NCBI RefSeq assembly: GCF_000265425.1
Contig: NC_018014.1
Coordinates: 310,001 to 374,000, forward strand
DNA length: 64,000 nucleotides
Origin: Terriglobus roseus DSM 18391
GTDB lineage: Bacteria; Acidobacteriota; Terriglobia; Terriglobales; Acidobacteriaceae
Direction: 5' to 3'
The notes below the pieces were generated by a model that did no database searches, was not told the DNA's origin, and was given only the letters and a program-made list of their open reading frames with translations. Position numbers and translations under genes: made by a program. How positions within the stretch are numbered: the stretch's first letter is position 1; each line of letters opens with the position of its first letter. Shown one piece after another: positions 17,276 through 26,086 of the stretch.

Positions 17276-17282
17276 GGCAGAC

Positions 17283-17450
17283 CTAGCGGCGCACCATCAG
17301 GAACGCGGCAAGCGCACCGACCATGCCGAGCACGATCAACCCCAGCAGACCGCCGATGTAATACGCCATGTTGCGCTCGCCCTTGGGACCCGGCTGCGTG
17401 ATGCCGAAGGTGTTGATGAATGCGCGCGCGATCATTAGCAGGAAGCCCAT
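17283..17450 (-). CDS. 55-residue single-TM protein upstream of the ECF41 sigma gene
   Basis: A short frame (MGFLLMIARAFINTFGITQP...LMVRR) with AGGGA 6-7 nt before the ATG at 17448-17450. The first half is amphipathic with GPKGERN; the second half (residues about 29-53, YYIGGLLGLIVLGMVGALAAFLM) is a clear membrane helix flanked by RN and RR. It ends 7 nt before the sigma factor GTG start, an arrangement typical of an operon. I do not recognise the family. ECF41 factors are not known to need a membrane anti-sigma, so its role is open; an internal ATG at Met28 is an alternative start. Confidence 0.6.
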   Translation of the reverse strand: MGFLLMIARAFINTFGITQPGPKGERNMAYYIGGLLGLIVLGMVGALAAFLMVRR

Positions 17451-17489
17451 GGGTGTCCCTAGTGTGACACGCTCCCGGCGGAAGCGAAG

Positions 17490-18206
17490 TTAAACCGGCT
17501 GCTTTGCCGCGGCTTCCGGCTTTGCAAGGTCGCAGGCGCGCCACAGGTACCAGCTTGCAACCGAGCACCATGGGTGCCACTTCTTCGCGCGCTTCTCCAT
17601 CTCGGCGGGCTTGGGCAGATCGCCAGGAGCGACCTTGTCCGTCGGCTTCAGCTTGCCAAAGGTGAGCGCGAAGCCCTTGCGCACACCGTAGTCGCTGGTA
17701 GGGAAGACGTCCGGCCGGCCCAGGCGGAAGATCAGCATCATCTCCACGGTCCACCGGCCGATACCGCGCACCTGCGTCAGGTGTTCGATGATGGCCTCGT
17801 CCGTCATCCGTCGGATCTTCGGGAGTGACGGCACCGTGCCGTCGATGGTCTTTGCGGCGAGGTCGCGCAGCGCGAGCGTCTTGTTGGCAGAGAGCCCGGC
17901 CGCACGCAGTTGCGCTGTGGGGCAATCCAGCAGGTGCTGCGGCGAGGGATGCTCGCCGATGCCGGCGACCTCGGCGAAGCCCTCAATCATGCGCTGGTGA
18001 ATGGCCGCTGCTGCCTTGCCGTGGAGCTGCTGGTAGATGATCGACTCCGCCAGCGACTCAAAGGGAGAGAGCGACCCGGAGATCCGCAGCCGCAGCGGTC
18101 CGGCCCGCTCGATCAGCCGCGCCAGCTTCGGGTCGGCAGCGGAGAGTGCCGCGATGGCCTCTTCGGCGTCGTAGGGCGGCTTGAGGGTGGCGGTGGCACG
18201 CGGCAT
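17490..18206 (-). CDS. DNA-3-methyladenine glycosylase II family (HhH-GPD)
   Basis: A 238-residue base-excision repair enzyme of the AlkA group that removes alkylated bases. FESLAESIIYQQLHGKAA and the helix-hairpin-helix VRGIGRWTVEMMLIFRLG are followed by DVFPTSDYGVRKGF, where the Asp of TSDYG is in the position of the catalytic aspartate. No iron-sulfur cysteines follow, as expected for AlkA rather than Nth/MutY. Start taken at the ATG at 18204-18206; the frame is open further upstream but that extension is not protein-like. It lies upstream of, and on the same strand as, the small membrane protein and sigma gene. Confidence 0.85.
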   Translation of the reverse strand: MPRATATLKPPYDAEEAIAALSAADPKLARLIERAGPLRLRISGSLSPFESLAESIIYQQLHGKAAAAIHQRMIEGFAEVAGIGEHPSPQHLLDCPTAQLRAAGLSANKTLALRDLAAKTIDGTVPSLPKIRRMTDEAIIEHLTQVRGIGRWTVEMMLIFRLGRPDVFPTSDYGVRKGFALTFGKLKPTDKVAPGDLPKPAEMEKRAKKWHPWCSVASWYLWRACDLAKPEAAAKQPV

Positions 18207-18711
18207 GGTGTCGAGTCTCACACACTGGGGCGACCGAACAGAAGCGTCATCGGCAATTGCGTCGACGAGGTACCGGAACTGCCTCCTCGCCGGCCCGGAA
18301 GGCGCGTGACCTAGCCGACATTGCGCGATAAGCGGCGCCTCAGAACTCGGACCAAAGTAGCCGGAATTTACAGGGGTGATCCCCCCGCGAGAAAGTAGAT
18401 GTTGTGGTGTCCCTCCACCTTCTCCCGCTGATGCGCCAGATGTTGTGCCCGGGCCCACCGATCGCAAGTTCGATTATCGAAGTCGTACCAAGGAAAGTGA
18501 CTTGGGCAGTAACTGACGCGGCCTTTTGACGTTGTCCGCACTGCTATAGTTTTTCTAGAAATCCGACTTAGACTCCGCCCGTACCGGAAGGTATCGAGGC
18601 CAGGACAGGGAGGGCCATCACGGCTCTTCCCGGGGTGTTTTGAAGAATTCTGGACAGCGTTCCCCGCCGGGCGAACGATTCCGGACGGACTAGAGGAAGC
18701 AGGACGCACTC
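18207..18711. other. 505-nt gene-free leader before the respiratory operon
   Basis: No convincing frame is present. The right half carries the likely operon promoter (extended -10 at 18542-18550) and the palindrome TTTCTAGAAA (18552-18561). A run of C and a GGGGTGATCCCC-like inverted repeat occur near 18372-18386. The left half belongs to the divergent upstream side of the glycosylase gene. Confidence 0.6.
18542..18561 (+). promoter_or_regulatory. Extended -10 promoter and overlapping palindrome upstream of actA
   Basis: TGCTATAGT (18542-18550) is an extended -10 element (TGn plus TATAGT, 5 of 6). TTGACG lies upstream at 18526-18531 but with only 13 nt spacing. Immediately downstream, where transcription would begin, is the perfect palindrome TTTCTAGAAA (18552-18561), a possible operator. 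The leader to the actA start would be about 150 nt. Confidence 0.4.
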
Positions 18712-19686
18712 ATGGCGCAAGTTTTTGACCGCAGTTCGAACGCTCTGGCCCGCGCCGCACTGGTGCTTACGGGCCTGATCGTGGTCGCACTGGGCGTGGC
18801 GTTGAACCAGTTGCAGCGCTCCCCTTGGGTTACCAAGCAGGGACAGCGCGCCGACCAGCCGGTGCCGTTTTCGCACCGCCACCACGTTGAGGGTCTTGGC
18901 ATTCAGTGCCAGTACTGTCACGTCTCGGTGGAGAAGTCGGCCTACGCGGGTATCCCGCCGACCAAGACCTGCATGAACTGCCACGCAGAGATCTGGACCA
19001 ATGCGCAGATGCTGGAGCCGGTTCGCAAGAGTTGGGCAACGGGCGAGTCGATCAAGTGGATCCGCATCCACGATCTGCCGGACTACGTGTACTTCAACCA
19101 CGAGATTCACGTGAACAAGGGCATCGGTTGCGCAAGCTGCCATGGCCGTGTCGACGAGATGCCCATCATGTACGCGGAGAACTCGCTACAGATGGAGTGG
19201 TGCCTCAACTGCCATCGTGACCCGGTGAAGAACCTGCGTCCGACCAGCGAGATCTACAATATGGCGTGGTCTGGTGCTTCCAGCAACAAGCCGGTATGGT
19301 GCGCAGAAACGGGCAAGCTGGCTCCCACGGCACAGGCTGTCACCTGCACCACCAAGGATCCGGGCGCGGCAAATCCGCAACTGGCCTTCCTGCAGACGGG
19401 TGCCTCCCAGGAGCGTACGTCGCTGGGTGGAGCGCAGACAGGTATGTCGGGAGCCGGTATCTCGGGTTCGTCTGACAATCAGGCAGCGGGCGCTTCGGGC
19501 GTTCAGCTGCAGCCGCATGCACAGAACGGCGGCGGTCAGACCGTCTCCGACGTACCGCCCATGGCAATCCTGCCAGCCAGCTATCACAAGTTCACCTCGC
19601 AACAGGCGCTGGGAACCTACCTGGCGGATAAGTACCGCATTCGTACCCCGAATGAGCTGCAGAGCTGCGAGGTCTGCCACCGATGA
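18712..19686 (+). CDS. actA: Alternative complex III pentahaem cytochrome c subunit ActA
   Basis: A 324-residue membrane-anchored multihaem cytochrome. One N-terminal helix (residues about 13-33) precedes five haem-binding CxxCH motifs: CQYCH (66-70), CMNCH (87-91), CASCH (140-144), CLNCH (164-168) and CEVCH (319-323). Spacing and the HRHHVEGLGIQC and FNHEIHVNKGIGC segments match ActA of alternative complex III, the quinol:cytochrome c oxidoreductase that replaces the bc1 complex. A Gly/Ser/Gln-rich insert of about 90 residues before the last haem looks like a flexible linker. It opens the operon and its TGA overlaps the actB ATG (ATGA). It should pass electrons from ActB/ActC to the monohaem and dihaem carriers in the periplasm. 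Confidence 0.93.
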   Translation: MAQVFDRSSNALARAALVLTGLIVVALGVALNQLQRSPWVTKQGQRADQPVPFSHRHHVEGLGIQCQYCHVSVEKSAYAGIPPTKTCMNCHAEIWTNAQMLEPVRKSWATGESIKWIRIHDLPDYVYFNHEIHVNKGIGCASCHGRVDEMPIMYAENSLQMEWCLNCHRDPVKNLRPTSEIYNMAWSGASSNKPVWCAETGKLAPTAQAVTCTTKDPGAANPQLAFLQTGASQERTSLGGAQTGMSGAGISGSSDNQAAGASGVQLQPHAQNGGGQTVSDVPPMAILPASYHKFTSQQALGTYLADKYRIRTPNELQSCEVCHR

Positions 19687-22600
19687 GCACCTCGTACACG
19701 GAAAAGAACGGAAACGGAATGGCTGAGTCAGTAAATCCCGACGCAACCGCCCTTACGACCGCCAGCCCCACGGTAGTGACGACGATCCAGTCGGCGAAGC
19801 TGACCCTGGCTGACGTGCGCAAGCGGCTGGACGGCAAGAACGGCAAGCGCTTCTGGCAGAGCATGAACGAGCTCTCCGACGCGCCTGGCTTTGAAGACAT
19901 GCTGCACGAGGAGTTTCCCCGTCAGGCATCGGAGCTGACCGACGGCGTAAGCCGCCGCGGCTTCATGAAGGTGATGGGCGCGTCGCTGGCACTTGCTGCG
20001 ACCACCGGTTGCACCAAGCAGCCGGATGAGCCAATCTTCGCGTATGTGAAGTCGCCAGAGGACCTGGTCCTCGGTAAGCCCAACTACTTCGCAACCGCCT
20101 ACCCGTTCCCCACCGGCGCGGTTCCCGTGCTGGTCAAGAGCGAGGCGTACCGTCCCATCAAGATCGACGGCAACCCCGAGCACCCGGTTTCGAAGGGGCG
20201 TTCGGACGTCTTCACCCAGGCGACCCTGCTGGACCTGTATGACCCGGATCGCTCGGCTCACGTCATCAAGCACGTCGGTGGCGCCACGCTGAACTCGGAC
20301 TTCGGAGCGTTCTCGGATGCTCTCCGCGGCGCACTGCAGATGAGCGGTGGCGGCCAGGGCGTGTACGTCCTGAGCGAGCCGATCGTCTCGCCGTCGCTGG
20401 CAGCACAGTGGAAGCAGCTCTCTGCGAAGTACCCCAGTGCGAAGCTGGTGCAGTGGTCCCCGGTCAACAATGACTCGGCCCGCATCGCATCGAAGGCCGC
20501 CCTCGGTGACTACTACGACGCCCAGTACAAGCTGGAAAATGCTGACGTCATCCTGTCGCTCGATGCTGACTTCCTCTCGTCCAACGCCTTCCCGGGCTTC
20601 CTGCCCATGTCGGCCGCGTACGCAGAGCGTCATCGCTACGAGACCGGCAAGGTCATGAACCGCCTTTACGTCGTCGAGAGCATGCCGACGGTGACCGGTG
20701 GCAAGGCAGAACATCGCCTGGGCCTGAAGCCCAGCGACATCGAGAAGTTTGCAGCAGCGCTGGTATCGGGTTCCAGCTTCTCGGGTAGCGAGTGGGCACA
20801 GAAGTTCCTTAAGGAAGTGGTTGCTGACCTCAAGAAGGCCGGCAGCAAGGCAGTCGTGGTCGCCGGTGAGCAGAGCTCGCCCGCGGTGCAGGCTGCAGCA
20901 CACGCCCTGAACGCACAGCTTGGCGCCATTGGATCGACCGTCGTATACACCGAGACGGTGCAGGCTCTGCCATCGGTTGGCGGACAGGATCTGAAGGCAC
21001 TCGTCAGCGCCATGAACGCAGGCCAGGTTCGCGTCCTTGTCATGCTGGGTGCGAACCCAGCGTACAACGCACCCGCTGACCTTCGCTTTGGCGATGCCAT
21101 GACCAAGGTGCCGTTCGTCGCGCACCACGGCCTGTATCTGGATGAGACCGCACAGCGCGCCCACTGGCACGTGAATGCGGCTCACTATCTTGAGAGCTGG
21201 TCGGACGCCCGGGCGTATGACGGTACGATCTCCGTCATTCAGCCGATGATCGATCCGCTCTATGGCGGCAAGACGGCGCACGACGTTCTGCAGACCGTTC
21301 TGGACAATCCGCAGATGACCTCGTATGAGGTTGTGCAGGCGAACTTCAAGACCTACGCCAAGGGCGGCGGCGACGCCACCGCATGGCAGAAGGCACTGCA
21401 TGACGGCTGGGTCGAAGGCACAGCGTTCGAGCCGAAGTCCGGCATCAGCGGTAAGGGCGGCAGCATCACGCCGACCATGACCGCAGCCGCACCCGGAACC
21501 TACGAGATCGCCTTCAAGGCCGATCCGTCGATCTATGACGGCCGCTTTGCCAACAACGGCTGGCTGCAGGAGCTGCCGAAGCAGGTTACCCGTCTGGCCT
21601 GGGACAATGCCGCCCTGATGGGCATTGAGACCATGGCTGCACTGAAGGTCGAAGAGCGCGATTTGATCGAGCTCGAAATCAACGGTCAGAAGGTTGTGTT
21701 CCCGCCCTTCGCTATGCCGGGACACCCGGAAGGCGTCATCACCGTGCACCTGGGCGGTGGACGCTGGTTTGGTCGCGTGGCTCAGTACGTTGGATCGGAT
21801 GCGAACAAGCTCCGCTCGATCGATGCACAGTGGGCACAGGGCGGTCTCAAGGTCAAGCCTGCTGAAGGCAAGTATGACCTCTGCGTAACCCAGGTCCACG
21901 ATCTTGATCACCGCGGCAAGCTGGCGCAGAGCGATCTCGCGGTCAAGACTGATCCGAATGCTGCCATCTCGGAGCCCGGTCACGAAGCCATGGAGCGCGG
22001 TGTCATTCGTACCGCAACCCTGGCAGAGGCACAGAAGAACCCGGCCTTCGCACATGAGGGTAACCTCCTGTACGAGACCCCGAAGAAGGACGACAGCTTC
22101 TTCCCGGATGCCTGGAAGTACGACAACGTCGACAAGTCCACGGGCCAGATGCAGAATGCCTGGGGCATGTCGATCGACCTGAACTCCTGCATCGGCTGCA
22201 ACGCTTGCGTGGTCAGCTGCTATGCGGAGAACAACATCCCCGTCGTCGGCCGCGAGCAGGTCAAGGTCGGCCGCAAGATGGACTGGATCCGCATCGATAC
22301 GTACTTCGAAGGCGATCTACACGCACCCAAGGCGCACTTCCAGCCCATGCTCTGCCAGCATTGCGAGAACGCAGGCTGCGAGCAGGTCTGCCCGGTCGGT
22401 GCAACGGTTCACACGCCGGAAGGCCTGAACACCATGGTGTACAACCGTTGCGTGGGCACACGCTATTGCTCGAATAACTGCCCATACAAGGTTCGTCGCT
22501 TCAACTTCCTGCTGTACTCGGACTACGACACGGAGAGCCTGAAGTTCATGCGCAATCCTGACGTCAGCGTGCGTTCGCGCGGCGTGATGGAAAAGTGCAC

Positions 22601-22868
22601 GTACTGCACCCAGCGCATCCAGGCCGTCAAGATCGAGGCTGACAAGGAAGGCCGCGCAATTCGCGACGGCGAGATCGTCACAGCATGCCAGCAGGCCTGC
22701 CCGACCGACGCAATCGTCTTCGGCAACATCAACGACAAGGGCAGCCGGGTATCTCGGCGCAAGGCAGAGGAGCGGAACTACCAGGTTCTCGCTGACCTCA
22801 ACTACCGTCCGCGGACCAGCTACACCGCAGGCGTGTCCAACCCGAACCCTGAGCTGGAGATGGCGTAA
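19683..22868 (+). CDS. actB: Alternative complex III iron-sulfur/molybdopterin-like subunit ActB
   Basis: A 1061-residue fusion of a molybdopterin-oxidoreductase-like domain (lacking evidence of cofactor in this family) and a C-terminal four-cluster ferredoxin domain. The Tat-like signal SRRGFMKVMGASLALAATTGC lies unusually far in, at residues 90-110, with Cys110 as a possible lipid site. Cluster motifs near residues 835-1020 are CIGCNACVVSC, CQHCENAGCEQVCP, CVGTRYCSNNCPYKVRRF and CTYCTQR...CQQACP. Known ActB proteins have this B1-B2 order and carry electrons from quinol at ActC to the cytochromes. Start ATGA-overlaps actA; its stop overlaps actC (TAATG). Confidence 0.93.
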   Translation: MSTSYTEKNGNGMAESVNPDATALTTASPTVVTTIQSAKLTLADVRKRLDGKNGKRFWQSMNELSDAPGFEDMLHEEFPRQASELTDGVSRRGFMKVMGASLALAATTGCTKQPDEPIFAYVKSPEDLVLGKPNYFATAYPFPTGAVPVLVKSEAYRPIKIDGNPEHPVSKGRSDVFTQATLLDLYDPDRSAHVIKHVGGATLNSDFGAFSDALRGALQMSGGGQGVYVLSEPIVSPSLAAQWKQLSAKYPSAKLVQWSPVNNDSARIASKAALGDYYDAQYKLENADVILSLDADFLSSNAFPGFLPMSAAYAERHRYETGKVMNRLYVVESMPTVTGGKAEHRLGLKPSDIEKFAAALVSGSSFSGSEWAQKFLKEVVADLKKAGSKAVVVAGEQSSPAVQAAAHALNAQLGAIGSTVVYTETVQALPSVGGQDLKALVSAMNAGQVRVLVMLGANPAYNAPADLRFGDAMTKVPFVAHHGLYLDETAQRAHWHVNAAHYLESWSDARAYDGTISVIQPMIDPLYGGKTAHDVLQTVLDNPQMTSYEVVQANFKTYAKGGGDATAWQKALHDGWVEGTAFEPKSGISGKGGSITPTMTAAAPGTYEIAFKADPSIYDGRFANNGWLQELPKQVTRLAWDNAALMGIETMAALKVEERDLIELEINGQKVVFPPFAMPGHPEGVITVHLGGGRWFGRVAQYVGSDANKLRSIDAQWAQGGLKVKPAEGKYDLCVTQVHDLDHRGKLAQSDLAVKTDPNAAISEPGHEAMERGVIRTATLAEAQKNPAFAHEGNLLYETPKKDDSFFPDAWKYDNVDKSTGQMQNAWGMSIDLNSCIGCNACVVSCYAENNIPVVGREQVKVGRKMDWIRIDTYFEGDLHAPKAHFQPMLCQHCENAGCEQVCPVGATVHTPEGLNTMVYNRCVGTRYCSNNCPYKVRRFNFLLYSDYDTESLKFMRNPDVSVRSRGVMEKCTYCTQRIQAVKIEADKEGRAIRDGEIVTACQQACPTDAIVFGNINDKGSRVSRRKAEERNYQVLADLNYRPRTSYTAGVSNPNPELEMA

Positions 22869-24316
22869 TGGCGACCAAACCTGTCATTGATCCGTACCGC
22901 CACCCGGTGAACGACCCCATGATTGATCCGATCACGGGTGAGTTCGCGGTACTCGCGCCGGGCCACAACTTTACGAGTGTTACGCGGAAGATCGCGAACG
23001 TCGTTCTCACCTCGCACACGCCACTCGGCTGGTTCTTCGGCCTCATCGTGGCCGGTGGTGTGGCTTCGCTGGCGCTCATCGCCATCACGTGGCTGGTGCT
23101 TAAGGGCGTCGGTATCTGGGGTGTCACCATCCCCGGCGCGTGGGGTTTCGCCATCGTCAACTTCGTCTGGTGGATCGGTATCGGCCACGCCGGTACGCTG
23201 ATCTCGGCGATTCTGTTGCTCTTCAAGCAGAGCTGGCGTAACTCGATCAACCGTTTCGCAGAAGCCATGACGATCTTCGCCGTGGTCTGCGCCGGTATCT
23301 TCCCGGTCCTGCACATCGGCCGTCCGTGGCTGGGCTACTGGCTTCTGCCGCTGCCCAACACCATGAACATCTGGCCGCAGTTCCGTTCGCCGCTCTGCTG
23401 GGACGTCTTCGCTGTGTCCACCTACGCGACCATCTCGGTTGTGTTCTGGTACATCGGCATGATCCCTGACTTCGGCACACTGCGGGACAAGGCACAGCTG
23501 CCGTTTGCCAAGTGGGCGTACGGTCTGCTCTCGCTCGGCTGGCGCGGATCCACACGTCACTGGATGCGGTATGAGACGGCTTCGCTGCTGCTCGCTGGCC
23601 TATCCACGCCGCTCGTGCTCTCCGTGCACACCGTCATTAGCTTCGACTTCGCGGTCGCTGCTCTGCCGGGCTGGCACACGACAGTCTTCCCGCCGTACTT
23701 CGTTGCGGGCGCTATCTACTCTGGCTTTGCCATGGTGCTCACACTGGCCATTCCGATCCGGAAGTTCTACCACATGGAAGACCTTGTGACGATGCGTCAC
23801 CTGGACAACATGGGCAAGGTCATGCTGGGCACCGGCTTGATCGTGGCGTACGGCTATGGCCTGGAAGTCTTCATGGCCTGGTACTCCGCGAGTCACTGGG
23901 AGTTCTTCATGATGTGGAACCGCATGTTTGGACCGATGGGCTGGGGCTACTGGCTGCTCATCCTCTTCAACATCGCGTTGCCGCTGGGCACACTGTGGTG
24001 GCGCAAGCTGCGCACCAACGTCGCCTACCTGTTCACTATCTCCATTGTGATCAACATCGGTATGTGGTTTGAGCGCTTCGTAATCGTCGTGACGTCGCTG
24101 TACCGCGACTTCCTGCCGAGCTCGTGGGGCACCTACCGCGCTACCAAGTGGGATTACCTCCTGTACATCGGCACCATGGGCATCTTCACCAGCCTGTTCC
24201 TGCTGTTCGTTCGGTTCGCTCCGATGATCCCGATGAACGAAATCAAGATGATGCTGCCGCAGACCAAGTTTGCGGGCGGCATGGATGCGGAAGAAACCGT
24301 CGAGGAGACTGTCTAA
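22868..24316 (+). CDS. actC: Alternative complex III NrfD-like membrane subunit ActC
   Basis: A 482-residue integral membrane protein of the NrfD/PsrC family, about 10 helices. WWIGIGHAGTLISAILLLFKQSWRNSINRFAEAMTIFAVV is the conserved quinol-site region, followed by HIGRPWLGYW and, later, MRYETASLLLAGLSTPLVLSVHTVISFDFAVA. In alternative complex III it holds the quinol oxidation site and may take part in proton translocation. The two flanking start and stop codons overlap with actB and actD, so stoichiometric translation is likely. Confidence 0.93.
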   Translation: MATKPVIDPYRHPVNDPMIDPITGEFAVLAPGHNFTSVTRKIANVVLTSHTPLGWFFGLIVAGGVASLALIAITWLVLKGVGIWGVTIPGAWGFAIVNFVWWIGIGHAGTLISAILLLFKQSWRNSINRFAEAMTIFAVVCAGIFPVLHIGRPWLGYWLLPLPNTMNIWPQFRSPLCWDVFAVSTYATISVVFWYIGMIPDFGTLRDKAQLPFAKWAYGLLSLGWRGSTRHWMRYETASLLLAGLSTPLVLSVHTVISFDFAVAALPGWHTTVFPPYFVAGAIYSGFAMVLTLAIPIRKFYHMEDLVTMRHLDNMGKVMLGTGLIVAYGYGLEVFMAWYSASHWEFFMMWNRMFGPMGWGYWLLILFNIALPLGTLWWRKLRTNVAYLFTISIVINIGMWFERFVIVVTSLYRDFLPSSWGTYRATKWDYLLYIGTMGIFTSLFLLFVRFAPMIPMNEIKMMLPQTKFAGGMDAEETVEETV

Positions 24317-24858
24317 TGCCAGTCGAAGAGGGAGTCTACGGCCTCCTGGCCGAATTCAATACGCCGCAGGCGATGGTGAAAGCCACCATCGCAGCGCGGG
24401 AAGCGGGTTTCCGTCGGATGGAGTGCTACACACCCTATCCTGTAGAAGAAGCCGCTACTGCGCTGGATGTGCACCGCAACCGCGTGCCGCTGATGACACT
24501 GCTGGGCGGCCTGATGGGCCTAACCACCGCGTTCACCATGCAGACGTGGATGTCCGCAATCTCGTACCCGCAGAACATTGCAGGACGTCCCCTGTTCTCG
24601 TGGCCGGCATTCATCATCCCGGCGTACGAGTGGACGATTCTGTTCGCCGGCCTCTCCGCAGCGTTCTCCATGCTCGCGCTGAATGGCCTGCCGCAGCCGT
24701 ACCATCCGCTCTTCAACGCGCCCAACTTCCGCGTTGGCGCAACGGATGACAAATTCTTTCTGTGCCTGGAAGCGACCGATCCCCAGTTCGATATGGGCAA
24801 GACGCGGCAGTTCCTGGAACAGTTCCGCGCCGTCAGCGTGGTGGAGGTAGATCTGTAA
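24316..24858 (+). CDS. actD: Alternative complex III subunit ActD (DUF3341)
   Basis: A 180-residue protein with the typical DUF3341 order: a cytoplasmic N-terminal ferredoxin-like part (VYGLLAEFNTPQAMVKATIAAREAGFRRMECYTPYP) and two membrane helices (LMTLLGGLMGLTTAFTMQTW and WTILFAGLSAAFSMLALNG), then a soluble tail ending in FLEQFRAVSVVEVDL. Start codon at 24316-24318 overlaps the actC stop; its own TAA overlaps the actE ATG. It is a structural subunit next to ActC and ActF. Confidence 0.92.
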   Translation: MPVEEGVYGLLAEFNTPQAMVKATIAAREAGFRRMECYTPYPVEEAATALDVHRNRVPLMTLLGGLMGLTTAFTMQTWMSAISYPQNIAGRPLFSWPAFIIPAYEWTILFAGLSAAFSMLALNGLPQPYHPLFNAPNFRVGATDDKFFLCLEATDPQFDMGKTRQFLEQFRAVSVVEVDL

Positions 24859-26045
24859 TGCAGGCTCTGGGGATCAAGAAACAAGCACGACTGTCCCAGC
24901 CTGAAGTACAGGCGACCGGGAACAGGGCAAAGGGGACGGGGTTCCAGCGCATCGCCGCTGCCACCATCGCCTGCGCCAGCATGTTGGGTCTGGCGGGTTG
25001 CCGCCAGGACATGCACAACCAGCCGAAGTTCTATCCGCAGCGCGGAACCAGCTTCTATGCAGACGGCCGTTCGGCTCGTCCGCAGGTATTGGGAACGATT
25101 GCACGCGGCCAGGAAGATTCTGGATCGTACTTCCGTACCGGCATGGTGAATGGCGCCGAGGGTGACGGACTTCCCGTACCCCTGAACGCTGACCTCATCG
25201 CGCGCGGCCAGGAGCGGTACAACATTTATTGCACCTCTTGCCACTCGCGTACCGGCAACGGCCGCGGCATGATCGTAATGCGTGGCTTCATGGCGGCTGG
25301 AAATTTCCACACAGAGCGCCTGCGCTCTGCGCCGCTGGGTCACTTCTATAACGTAATCACCAACGGCTACGGCGCGATGCCTGATTACTCCGGACAGATT
25401 GAGCCGGCCGATCGTTGGGCAATCGCAGCTTACGTCCGCGCTCTGCAGCTGAGCCAGCACGCGACCACAGCAGATGCTGGCGGAGCGAAGGTCGAGAAGA
25501 TGGAAGATGTCGAGGCCAAGGAAGGCTTCGCTCCTGACTTCCTCAAGGACTGGGAGCTGCCCGCGACCTCGGGCCAGATCAAGAGCTCTGCTCCGGCTGC
25601 TGCTCCTCTGCCCGCCCCAATGCCCGCTCCCGCTGCAGAAGCAGCGAAGCCGGCACAGGTATCGCAAGCAAACCCTAAGACGGCTCCTCTGGCATCTGCC
25701 CTGCCAGCCGGAGCCAAGCCTACCGTTGCCACGGTGGCTGTAGCCAAAACGGAAGCGCGCGCCAGTGCACCATCGGCCGTCGCACCGCACGCGGCTGCAG
25801 GTGATGTGGCGAACGGGCAGAAGCTGTACATGGCAAATTGCAGTGTGTGTCACCAGCCCAACCGCGCTGGCATGGCACCCATGATTCCGTCGCTGGTGGG
25901 CATTGTCGCCCGCGTAGGAGCGGCACACATTCACGCGCAGGTCGCAAACGGCGCGCAGACGGGCCCGGTGAAGATGCCGGCGTTCCCGCGACTTTCGACG
26001 GCGAACGTGGATGACATCATCGCGTTCCTCGCAGCAAGCAAGTAA
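24858..26045 (+). CDS. actE: ActE-like dihaem cytochrome c lipoprotein (ActE fused to a second cytochrome c domain)
   Basis: A 395-residue lipoprotein. The signal ends LGLAGC (Cys48 lipidated). The first cytochrome domain has CTSCH at 125-129 and the MPDY axial-Met region near 174; this is the usual ActE subunit. A Pro/Ala linker (residues about 240-312, built of PAAAPLPAPMPAPAAEAAKP-like runs) leads to a second c-type domain with CSVCH at 328-332 and KMPAFP as the probable Met ligand region. Normal ActE has one haem, so the C-terminal domain is an addition and could be a tether carrying electrons to the oxidase. Start TAATG-overlaps actD; a longer upstream frame is not real. Confidence 0.9.
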   Translation: MQALGIKKQARLSQPEVQATGNRAKGTGFQRIAAATIACASMLGLAGCRQDMHNQPKFYPQRGTSFYADGRSARPQVLGTIARGQEDSGSYFRTGMVNGAEGDGLPVPLNADLIARGQERYNIYCTSCHSRTGNGRGMIVMRGFMAAGNFHTERLRSAPLGHFYNVITNGYGAMPDYSGQIEPADRWAIAAYVRALQLSQHATTADAGGAKVEKMEDVEAKEGFAPDFLKDWELPATSGQIKSSAPAAAPLPAPMPAPAAEAAKPAQVSQANPKTAPLASALPAGAKPTVATVAVAKTEARASAPSAVAPHAAAGDVANGQKLYMANCSVCHQPNRAGMAPMIPSLVGIVARVGAAHIHAQVANGAQTGPVKMPAFPRLSTANVDDIIAFLAASK

Positions 26046-26086
26046 CAGAACCAAGTCCTGAAGGAAATCGAGAAGGCCCGCAACGC

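Noticed and set aside
19728..22055. Long minus-strand open frame opposite actB
   Set aside because: GC-rich shadow of a confirmed gene; no protein-like pattern.
19683..22868. ActB as a real formate or nitrate-type molybdoenzyme
   Set aside because: The context of actA, actC, actD, actE and actF and the fused ferredoxin domain identify an ACIII subunit; family members are not known to bind molybdopterin.
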